Source: Bugulina stolonifera
Taxonomy: Eukaryota > Bryozoa > Gymnolaemata > Cheilostomatida > Bugulidae
DNA: 64,000 nt
Direction of reading: 5' to 3'
Assembly: GCA_935421135.1 (NCBI GenBank)
Contig: OW285188.1
Span: 15,787,233 to 15,851,232, forward strand
Shown: in pieces, positions 22,432 to 33,000 of the stretch
How the letters are laid out: every line of letters starts with the position of its first letter
Position numbering within the stretch: the first letter of the stretch is position 1
Notes under the pieces: generated by a model
Told to the model about the DNA's origin: nothing
What the model saw: only the letters and a program-made list of their open reading frames with translations
Databases searched by the model: none
Made by a program: the position numbers and the translations under genes

Positions 22432-22507
22432 AGGAACTCAGAAATATCGTCATATATTCTTCAATGATAACACAGAAACTTGAGCATAAAACATCATCAC
22501 AGCTCCT
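22432..22507 (-). ncRNA. Box C/D snoRNA, family A copy 4
   Basis: A 76-nt unit in the intron between host exons 22608-22686 and 22321-22359. The terminal stem is AGGAGC with GTTCCT (one G-U pair). Box C is GTGATGA and box D is CTGA. The invariant D' guide ATGCTCAAGTTT lies before a CTGT D' box. Its 3' end is 72 nt before the acceptor. The D guide reads ATGACGATATTT. Target RNA unknown. Confidence 0.85.
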
Positions 22508-23042
22508 CAATAGGCTTGGTTCAACTCATTAAAACATAACATTATACAGAATAATTCAAAAAGAACATGCACAATGTAGACCTACAATCAAAAGACAGGT
22601 GACCCACCTCAAAAGAAGTGCATTCCATGCCATGACATCAGCTTCTTGCAAGGTTGAGGGGCACAACAAAATGAATTCACCAAATGCTACAACATAGTAG
22701 AACACACCAACCACAGCTAACAAACCACTAAGGTAGCAGCTCCTCACTGTTGGTTAACAACAAAATAATGTAAAGAACTTACTTCCCCGAAGTCAGATTT
22801 TAGAGAAAGATGCAGGAGATGAATCAACAGTACATGATGTAAACTGGTCTCAACATATATTTTCATTCAAATTTGACAATGGCAGGTAAACAAGGTGACT
22901 CATAGTGCATATCACAATATACCATTGATAAAATAAATCTCAATGAAAGGGGCACAGTAAAATGTGCAATTATTTTCTTGAACACAGTGACTAATTTGCA
23001 AACATTATTGAGGTTGAAAAATAGAACCAGTCAAATGTTCTA

Positions 23043-26000
23043 CTAAGATTCAGCAGTGGCCGCAGCAACTTCAGCCTGTGCTTCCCCAGTTTTCTTTTTA
23101 TTCCTCCTCCTACTTGATTTGGAGTTGAGTGGCTGAGCGAGCAGAGCCTGAATCATAAGATAACATAAAATCTGATGGATATTTATGAAAATATAATAAA
23201 CAAAACAAATAATATGGTGGGAGGACAACTCTTCAGGAACTATGACGAAACTTCTGAAAAAGTATAGACAAACCTTGATTTCCTCATTTTCTATCTTGTG
23301 TTCACTTTCAAAGTTAGAGAGATCAATTGGTACACCAGTTATTTTCATTGGCCCATTGGGCATCATTAGAACGGTAAACTTGATCTGTGCCACAACTTCA
23401 CCTGCAAGCATATTGGTAATAGATCAACATGAACATCACTAACAAGATATACTTAACATATGCTATCTTTGCGTATATCGTAGAGATAGTGGTGTGCATG
23501 TTGATGGCAGCGATATTCACAGCATATGAGTTGAATTGAAAATGATTAACATTTTACCTTCTTTTTCAAATAAGACTGGGAATGGTTCCACAACCATGTG
23601 CTTCACACACTCGACAACGCCCATCTTGGCTTTCGATTCATCAGAGAATGCCCTAGATGAGAAAATAAAAGAAAAAAGATGCATATACCTGGACACATTT
23701 GAATGCTACAGTTGAGCTTTTCAACATTGACCAACTCAGATAATTTAGTCATCACAAATCATACAGAGACCTAGATAAACTCATCACAGGTGATGTACAT
23801 TGCATAGTACTGAACACTAGCTAGTAAGTGAATGATGGCATACCTTAGAGTGAATGGCATGGTGTGGAAATTATTCTCTACCTCGCTCAAGAATGCTACA
23901 ATAAAGTCAAAATATGGGTTACAATGAGGGCAGGGGAAAATAATCCAAGTCAAATACGGTGTAGACAATGTTGTGTATAGTAGGAGCCAAGGCAGAGTAA
24001 TGATTACCTCGCGAGGCCTTCATCTTTAGTTGATATATCAGATCTGCTTTACGTTTGAATATAGTAGTTCGGGTATCCTTCTCCTTGGCTTTACCTTCAC
24101 CAGAACTTACTAGGATATCAAGCGCATATACCTCATGGACATCAAATTCACATTTAGGATGTTCTTTTCTAAAAACATTACATACATGAATAGTTATTGC
24201 TGTGTAGGCGAGATACATGAACTAAAATTAAAATTTTAGACACACCAAATGTAAAATATATAAAAATACATACGATACAGTATGAAAGAAGCAGACTAAA
24301 AAGTTGCCAGTTAGAAAAGAAAGACTTTGTTTGTGTGTAACTTGAGAGGAATAAATGGAGAATAGCAGTTATACCTTTGTGTATCAGTAGGATTCAGAAT
24401 GATGGCTTTCTCACCATCAATTCTATGTTGTTGAAGTTGATGCGAGAGCATTCCCTCTACTGGCTTACATTGGTATTCCTCAACAACTTTCTGTACAGTG
24501 TCTGTTATCTACACAGGAGATAGTGCACGTGATTCAGAAGTCAACGATAGGAACAACAATTGTCAGGATATATTCAAACTTCGTGTAAAAATAAAATGCC
24601 ATCACTTACAAGGTAATTTTCATTGCCACCTTTAAGGAGGCGCAGGGCAGCTTCAGCTGCATGGTGTGCTGCCAAGATAACATCAGCATGTTTGCCTGTG
24701 ACTTTGCTACCAGCTGAAGCACCAACCACTAGAGAGTGTGCAACAACTGCTGGAAATCCATCCAAATGGGCCCCAAGATCACTAAAACATCACAGACAGA
24801 AAAGTTATCACTAGATAAAAGCAATTGTTGCAGATGTAGGCTACAATGTTTCACCCAAAACATAATCTACAAAGAGCAAACAACAAACCAGTTCAAACGC
24901 TCAGAGTAATTGTGAAATTACACGTTGGAAAGGCAATTCCTAAAAGTGATTGGAGCGAAATTAATGCTGAGTTTAACCAGAAGGAACACAACAGCATAAC
25001 ATTTATAGAGATGTATTGCATGGCCATTGCTACTTTCAAAACAGAAACTTGAGACGCCTAAAGACCCATATAGATAACCAATGTCATAAGAGTAGTACAG
25101 CACGAAATTACAACTGAACAACGCATTAAATTGCAAATTGCGCCAAGCCTTACATTTTAACGAGATCTCCATTCTTCAGCACCATCTCAGAATCATTCTT
25201 GAGCGGTGAGTAGTGGCACACACAGTTATTAACAGAGATACATGTTGGAAAGGCAATTCCTAAAATGTAAAATAAGAATGATAAAAACATCGCAAAAACT
25301 AAACAGCAACCTAATCCTATTAACTTCACACTCAGTAATCGACTACCATATAATATAATCTACTCTATCAAAGTTCAAAATTATTCTATACTGATGATTT
25401 CAACATAGGCCAACACACCCACCTTTCTTTATCTCTTTATCTTTTCTGTATACTTTAGAGGTAGCATCTGTTAGCAGTTGATCACCAAACATGCATAGGT
25501 CCAAAACCTTAGCACCGTCAACACATTTACCTACAAGCTCCTTAACCACATCTAAAAACAAATGCAACATAAAAGCTTAGCAAATTCAAACAAAGATTGC
25601 TTTATACAAATGACTATTTTAAGTAATGGGATGGTATGGCAGCATGGAAATATTAAATACTCCATGTCACCTGATAAATCACTCTATGTTGCTATCATGT
25701 TTGCTACTGTTGCTCCATTTACTAAACAACATCAAAGTTGTAAACTGTGAATCCTTCATTTTCACACCATCACTGCAGGCCTAATTTAAAGTTACCGCTG
25801 ATGATTAAAATCAATAGATCATGACGACAACAACAACTACTACATAAAAGGATATGAGCTCTACCAACAAGAGACCAAAACCTAATTCGTTCAACCTGAA
25901 TGCCATCACCGAATAAAACTATTAACATTACATAAATACCATATGCAAAGATGATACTGATACTTTACTTATTACTAGTAATGACACTTTGTTCAGTCGA

Positions 26001-26929
26001 CAATGTGAATGACAAGTTGCTTCCAAGCTTGTCAAATGAAGATGCCATTTTCACCTGATTATGAGCATATTAGATGCAGGCCTCTAGTATATAACCATAT
26101 CAAGTCAACACCTAGTTACTGTTAGTGAAGTAGAGAATGGTTATGACTAATTGAGGTCTACATTACGTGACCATATCATCGATTAAAATACAGTGAAACT
26201 TGGATAACTCGGTCTCCTCATTAAGACCTTGCTGGGCTATGACAATTGGCTTTAGTTAACTCGAAGCTCACATAACCGGCCTTCCATGCTGCATCACATG
26301 TCTATCACAACAGTTTTCTACCAGGAACCATATGAGATCTAAGGATGCGCTTACGCAATCTCAATCTCATCTGAAACCTGAACAAACATAGCAAAATGCT
26401 AGAAACCTGTAAAACCACCGGTTTTCCCCTTATCTTACACATACGAGCCCCTCCACGTTTGCACCATAATGGTGGTTGAAAAGTGTCCTAAATTCATTGA
26501 AGTTGAGGTAAGAAGAATAAAATTCTGATTTTCATAACTCAAGACTATTTTAATTTTAATTTTTTATTCGACTGGTGCTAGTCCCCTGAAGTCTGATCTA
26601 AGTTCCACTGCATACACATACATAACATACATATACACAATCTTATATATCACCAGTGAGTTGAATGTCAATATGAATATTAACATCAACATGAATGTGA
26701 GGCGAAGTTCAACAATACAATTCCAACTGAACCAGACGTCACGTATCGTCCATCTGTTGATCCCAATTTAGAAATAAAGAGTGATTGTGGGTGGCAAATA
26801 AACAGAACTGGAAAACATAGCCACAGAATAATTCAAATACTCACTATTGACAATCTCTGCCACCATTTTATACTTGGTAACAACAACATCTTGAGCAATA
26901 GTTTGTTCTTCTTCTTCGCGGTCCGCCAT
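23043..26929 (-). CDS. PA2G4: Proliferation-associated protein 2G4 (EBP1-like)
   Basis: A methionine-aminopeptidase-fold (M24) protein that binds ribosomes and RNA and has no known peptidase activity. Ten coding exons, 5' to 3': 26845-26929, 25423-25551, 25154-25259, 24610-24781, 24375-24508, 24008-24168, 23844-23895, 23558-23652, 23274-23401, 23043-23147 (388 aa; human 394). Diagnostic segments are [15 protein letters not shown] (N-term), [80 protein letters not shown] and [13 protein letters not shown]. The basic tail RRRNKKK is shorter than the vertebrate Lys-rich tail. Start chosen at MADREEEE by family length; an in-frame ATG also lies upstream at 26992. Intron 7 carries a C/D snoRNA. 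Confidence 0.95.
23731..23792 (-). ncRNA. Box C/D snoRNA in PA2G4 intron 7
   Basis: On the minus strand there is box C GTGATGA, the guide TTATCTAGGTCT with D' box CTGT, a C'-like TGTGATGA, and box D CTGA. The terminal stem is weak (about 3 bp). Its D' guide shares 13 nt (ATCTAGGTCTCTG) with family B of the neighbouring host gene. Its 3' end is 78 nt before the exon 8 acceptor, as in the other snoRNAs here. Confidence 0.72.
24920..24946 (-). repeat. Decoy copy of the PA2G4 exon 3 acceptor inside intron 3
   Basis: These 27 bp match 25240-25266 at 25 positions, including the 3' splice site (TTTTAG) and the first codons of exon 3 (GAATTGCCTTTCC). Read as an exon it hits a stop within about 16 codons, and no donor follows. 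It is a partial local duplication. Confidence 0.65.
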
Positions 26930-29900
26930 TGCTGCTTCACGTGGGAATATGAAAGAACGGTTTTGGTCTGTCATACCAGGGCTTCGAAGCACATCTCATT
27001 CAACGATCTAGTTATAAGCAATAATTAAATTTTTTCATCTCCATTTATTAAAAAGAATTTAATGCCATCAGCAAATAGCAGATGCTGTTCACACATTGTA
27101 ATTGCTTTCGTTCGAAGAAGATGTAATGTGGTACCGGATGTATCAACTTGCACTAAATGTCATGGCGGATGCTTTGCACTTTAAATTTTAAAAAAGCAAT
27201 TATTATAAATTACTCTTGCAATATAGTCCATATGTGGGAAGACATTTTATTTTGCGGTATGTATCGAATAATTTTTTGTTATAATGGGTAGTACGCGTAA
27301 AATAAATGTCACCATTCGGTATAGAATTAAAATTAAAATAGTCTCTTTTGTTTTTCTTTTGCTGAGATGCCAAAAGCAAATGGCAATCAATGCGAAATCG
27401 AAATGGATGAACTAACTTCCACTCGGATCTCCCAAACACTAAACATTAAGAGGCTAACTAATACTAATTAAGTGAAATAAATTCAAAGGCAGTTTGAAAG
27501 GTTGAACTAAATATGTCTAATATAATATCATATGAAATGAAGTTAGAAAGAGCAAGGTGATAGAAGAATGATGAATAGATAGATCATAAGATAAGGTACC
27601 TACTATAACTAATGATTAACATTCATAGAAGCCAAACTAAATTAAAATTGCTTGCTCAGAAATATTTGTGAGTTATTTATGCTCCTGGGTTGGTTATATA
27701 GTTTACATATACTACATTTCTACATAGACAGTCGTTCTAGACTAATACTATACTATAACTATACTCATTCAGTTTTATTTTTCCCAATTTGTGCCTACAA
27801 ATGGAAGTTTTATTTTATTTAGCTTATATTTTTTTGTAAGGTGAGAGAGATATCTAACTAATGAATTTATATGCACCTCGTCACCTATCGTGAAATATAG
27901 AACCCACACTCCAAAAACATCACAATTAGTAATTAGTGTCTTCGCTACCTATCTTTCAGACACAGATCGGCATGCTCAAGAATTTTCTGTCCCACTTCAT
28001 CATGAGTGTCGCAAATTCACAGTCCTGATCAAACGGAAAGTTCTTATCTTCGTTCAAGAAACCTTAATGGGCCGAACAAGCAAAATCCCAGGTTGCTAGC
28101 CTTTTGGACCTAGGCTAAACGGCCATCAGTGACTCTCGGACACTATGACAATTGTCGAATTGACAATACGAGTAGTAAACAGAGAGAATAATTGGTATTG
28201 ATATTATAAAAATCATAATGCCCCGCCATTTGTGATTAGTTATGCTAGCAATTAAATATACCCTAAAAGTTGAAATTATATGCATAAAGTTGTGCGATTC
28301 TGCTAATACTGAAGTATTCTGCGATGGAAATCTTTAGCAAACAAAGTGCAACTCAAGAAAAAAATTAGCTAGGATGACCTATGCTCTCTCCAAAGCATAC
28401 AATGAGAGTAGCCTATAAGCAGTTCAGGCCAATTTTTGGAAAATCGCTTAACTATTGATCTTATATGGTTCAATAGGAAATCGAATGAGAAACTCAAAGC
28501 TGTTTTTATATCTTCTGCAAGCACAAAAGTAAAAAAAGTTTCATCAAAATAGATGTATAAAATTCAGCCAAGTTTTACATCAAAATCTTTCTCAATTTTT
28601 AACTTGGCCTAATTCTCTAACAACAAGCAAAAATATAGCTTAACAGCTCTTACCATGGACCATCTGGGATGTGATAGGCCTAGGCGCTGCTACTAAACTG
28701 AGCATAATCCCATAGGGGTCTAGTTGTGATCCCAAATTACTAGAGGCTACCCCTTAGATTTAATACTCGAAAGTACTGTGGTGCCAGAGGTATTTTACTG
28801 CAGTAATAACTGACCGTGCCTGTGATAGTAGTCCCTAAGTCTATTAGAATATCCGGGAGTGCTAAAAATATGTGCTTAGAAATTAAAGCAACATCTCATA
28901 GCTATGGCACTAGATCGCAAACAAAATTTGGCTCATTGCCAGAGACTAGGTGTTATTACAACTAGACCTACATTTCTCCAAAAGCCCAAAAGGCACTGTC
29001 ATGGCTTGTGTGAGGGCTCCACAGTAACCCTGTGTTAGAAGGCACCATCATGTGAGCGTTGGCTCGTCTTGTTTTTCTTCTTTTGACTCGGAGGGACAAG
29101 AAGCCGGCTCTCCTTAACTCGATTTAGTCTCTTGCCCCTTGGTTTTCACAATGAGTCTGGAGGCATGGTCGTGCACCACCTCGATTGATGTGGAAGGCAT
29201 ACTCACATGCATGCAGCCACTTGTTTTACTCCAAGGCCCAGTGTAGTACCCTTTTAACCATGCCTAACTGTTTCTCTCGTCATGCGTCTTATATTCTATA
29301 TGGCGGTCAAACCTCAGAATTTCTTGCAGTGTCATCCCCGCAGCAACGTCTACAGTGTATATGCTCTAACAAAACACCCTTCAAAATATCATGAATTTGG
29401 TTTCGTTGACATCGAAGGAACTATCCCATAGCTCAGCCCTGACCTCATAGCAGTTCAGACAATTCTGAAAATAGGTACCAAACTGGTTTCAGCATTGTTT
29501 TAAAAATGTTATGTTAGCTGTGGCCTGAAGTGCGTGATCCTACATGTGGATGATTTGCAATCAAGTCACACAGAGGCAGAAAGATGAATCGCTGATTTTT
29601 CTTATATAGGCCTACATGTAGTCTTCTTTTGCATGCACAATTATGTTCAATTGATGTGGTATTCGAGGGTCTACCTCTATTCCTGTAACATCAATTACAA
29701 TGAAACTGAAGTGATTTTGCTTCTCTATTTCTATTAAGTAGTTTTGCTCCAGATAAAGATACAAATTGTTTAGCAAATACTTTGAATTAGGGCTATGTTC
29801 GAATCCCAACATTTGCTTTAACTTTCTTCACTGAAATTTAATTCAAGCCTTTCTTTAAGTGCTTCTCACATATTTAAGAGCTACTCATGGTAAGTGTTTG

Positions 29901-30060
29901 AGATAAGCATATTTTCTTTGACTGCATTTTTGGTTACATGATACCAGCCAAAGGATTTAGGCCTATGTTGTTTTTTGAATTTTTTATTCGGTGTAGGTAT
30001 ATGTTGTATATTTCCTTAGATATGATGTAATTGTATGGAAATCAGAAAAACTTTGTGATC
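26930..30060. other. Intergenic space between divergent PA2G4 and CLASP
   Basis: It must contain both promoters and leader exons. The 28.9-29.4 kb part is less AT-rich than its surroundings, but it shows only frames broken by stops and I could not assign it. No RNA gene or repeat family was recognised. Confidence 0.45.
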
Positions 30061-33000
30061 ATGAATAACTTAGACCGATTCTACGATGGAATTATCACAC
30101 AAGATAATAAACTGCGCACATCCACCTACCCACAGCTTGCCGACTTTCTCCAGAACCCGACAGCATCGGTTAGTTCAGATAACTTGGATAGGCTGATTGA
30201 TGGCTTGGCCAACTGGGTCAGCAGCAGTAATTTTAAGGTAGGTACTTGCATGGTCTTTATGAATATTCCATAACAGGTGTAATAAAATTACAAGCCAATT
30301 TTAGAGAAGTATGGAAAACCTAACGGAGACATTGTGATTCTTTAGGTTTAGTCTTATATGAGCAAAACGTGATTTATTTTCTTGGTCTCTCCTTTATATA
30401 GTGTAACAGTTATGTACTATTATTGTATATTAAACTTGCTTGTTAATTGTAAAATATTTACTTGCTCATACCACAGGTTCCATTATATGAAGAATATAGT
30501 TAGAAGTGTTCACTTAGTGTTATTGACTTTCAATGTTTTTACTGGTCTTAATTTTCCAGTGTCAACTTTCAACTATTTAACTATTTAATCTCCATTCAAG
30601 ATAGTTTTATATATTTTGCTCGCTATTGAAAGTGATTTGAGCTTTTGTATTTGTGTCGTGATAGTATTACTAATGTTAATTTGAGAATGGTCGTATATTT
30701 ACAAAAGGTTAGTGTTGTTAGTAATATTTCAAATTGAGACTATATTCCTTATATAAATTTGTCAAACCAGCACTTATGATTGCTGTACTGCACTTCCCTT
30801 ATTGGTGATTGCTGGTACAGTTTCATGTGTGACTATCTGTAGTTAACTTGTACTAATAGCATGTTCTGCTATAGAGTTCAGTTTGACCACTGAGTTGTTG
30901 TCCTGTGATTTATGGAGTACATTAGCCATGTGTTTCCTATTGTTTACAGGTGTCATTACATGGATTAACCATACTACATTTACTGGTAAATCGCATGGGA
31001 GAGTCCTTCCGTCCTTTTGTTCCCAATGGTAAGTCTAACCCTCTCTTCCACCTCTGCAGGATCCACTTGAACTACATGCCATCACCTAGTGTTCCTACTT
31101 TCCCATCCTGGTCCATTAACTCTTTCTCAAACTTTTGTGGATCTGTATGGAGTACAATGTACTTGTATGTAGTTATATGTAAGCAAAGTGCATTAGAATG
31201 CTAGTTCCACAGGAAAAGTTGTGGCATTCATTTTACTAATTGGCATAATAAGTGTTTCGAAAGAGATTTTAGTTTTTAGTAGCTTGTTATTTACTAATAA
31301 ATGGCAAATTAACGGATTAATAGTAGCAATATCCAACAGCTGCGTTGGAAAACAAGTTGGGCAACAGAGTTCTGTCTAGCTGTTATACCACTATTTGGTA
31401 AATTGTCACCTTGACATAACTTGGGAGAGTTACGCTTACTGTAACTACTGATGGATTTGTATCCAGTTATAGGAAGCTAGTTATTCATTTTCTATTATTA
31501 ATGTTCGTTTTATTATCTGCAAATGAGTTACATACAAGAGATCTCTCATGTATCTAGTAGGATAGATATTATGTAATTATACAAGTTACTGCCACAATCT
31601 ATCAGAGCCAATTAGTAGCCTATCAAATGCTTCCTTTTCTTCCCTGCTTTAGTTTTGGAATCAACAGTAAGTCGACTCGGTGATATGCATGATGATGTGA
31701 GGGATGCTGCCCAGGAGTTACTCCTCTCACTGATGTACCCTGCCTCTTCACCTAGCGTATGTCAAGTTACAGTCAAACTATACTCATATAGCTTCCTATG
31801 TCATCATCTAGAGTAATTATATTTTTTGGATTGAAGGGAAAACCAAAATTTGAGGTCAATGGTTTAATTTGAATCAAATTGCATTCTGGGTATTTGCTTT
31901 CCAAAATTAGGATTATTAATTTCCTGTACTGCAGTTTTCGTGCTCTACATGTACATAATATACATAAACACCGAAACAGTACACTGTACGCAATTTTCGT
32001 GCTCTACATGTACATAATATACCTACATGTCCATGGGTGTTGCATTATTTCTACTTTCTAATACCACTCCTTGTTTGCACTGGAAAGAAATTCCTATGCA
32101 TACCTACATGACTATGTTATTCATCCAAGTTAATGCACTAGGCCTAGTATACGCTGTGTGTATTATAACATCATTATATAGGTGGTATACTGACATACTA
32201 CTAATATGTACTTGTATTATGCATACATGATATCAGTTTAATGTATACAGCACATGCTTGTTTGCACACTGGGTATACATAAAGTGCTAGTACGCCATAA
32301 TAGTGTTTTCAAATTGTAGTTTGTGTTTGATCGTATCTGGCCACAAGCATCAGCACACAAACAGTTTAGGGTGAGGGAAGGGATATGTATCTGCCTGCAA
32401 AGGTTACTAAATAAGTAAGTAACTATTCACATGTACCGTAGATACTCTGGTCATTCTGTCAGTGTAGAGGTATAGGTACGTAGACCTGTCATGGTACCTA
32501 CACGTTCTAGTGGCCTAAAATGTACACTTTCATTGTATAGGTACCATAACAACACTCCCGATGTGTTGTGTAGCAGATTCAGATATATGCAGTACCTGCC
32601 CATAGTTTGAATACTGCTTGTAGTATATAGAACGTATCTTGTACATGTAGTTGCTACATCAGTATGTGTCCCTTAAGGCCAAACCATGCATTAATTGTCA
32701 ATACTGTTATGTCTTTTGATGTCATCACGTACATGAGGGATTACTGAGATGGTTTTAGTACTGAATCTAACTTCTGTCACTGTCAGATTCTATGAGGAGA
32801 TACTTTTGACTAATCCTGTTTCACACTACATTTTATGTCGGACTTGTATTGCTACATCGGAATGCTATTCTTTGTTGTAGTTATGGTGCAAAAAGTCTAC
32901 AGCTGAATAAAATAGTTCCTTCACTGCTGAAGCTGATGGATGACTCCAATGCACAGGTATGTGTAGTTATCATGATAAACCTATCATAATAAAACTGTTT

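Larger units (their letters stand above)
20143..22812 (-). ncRNA. Multi-snoRNA non-coding host gene
   Basis: A minus-strand transcript of short exons, each bounded by good splice sites. Exons are 22783 to about 22812 (first, after a TOP-like CTTTCTCT), 22608-22686, 22321-22359, 22048-22086, 21771-21809, 21492-21530, 21230-21283, 20796-20866, 20460-20507 and 20143-20209; a further one probably begins at 19990. Seven introns each contain one intact box C/D snoRNA, ending 68-76 nt before the acceptor. Intron 20867-21229 holds only decayed copies. Four exons are 39-nt near-identical repeats in a unit of about 275 bp; 21230-21283 and 20796-20866 are another related pair. No frame stays open: one 39-nt copy has an in-frame TAG. 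This is the organisation of vertebrate SNHG/UHG-type genes, where exons are discarded and intronic snoRNAs kept. The gene lies downstream of PA2G4 on the same strand. The 3' end is not fixed. Confidence 0.75.

Noticed and set aside
22556..22747. 63-codon minus-strand frame at the start of the snoRNA host gene
   Set aside because: It crosses a good acceptor (ending at 22687) and donor (at 22607), so it would not be in one exon. No motif.
24509..24609. C/D-like motifs in PA2G4 intron 4 (GTGATGG ... CTGA)
   Set aside because: The box C would overlap the 5' splice site, and no terminal stem forms.
28980..29460. Possible pseudogene in the PA2G4-CLASP spacer
   Set aside because: The composition differs from the surroundings and fragments of frame exist, but I could not match any family, so no call was made.
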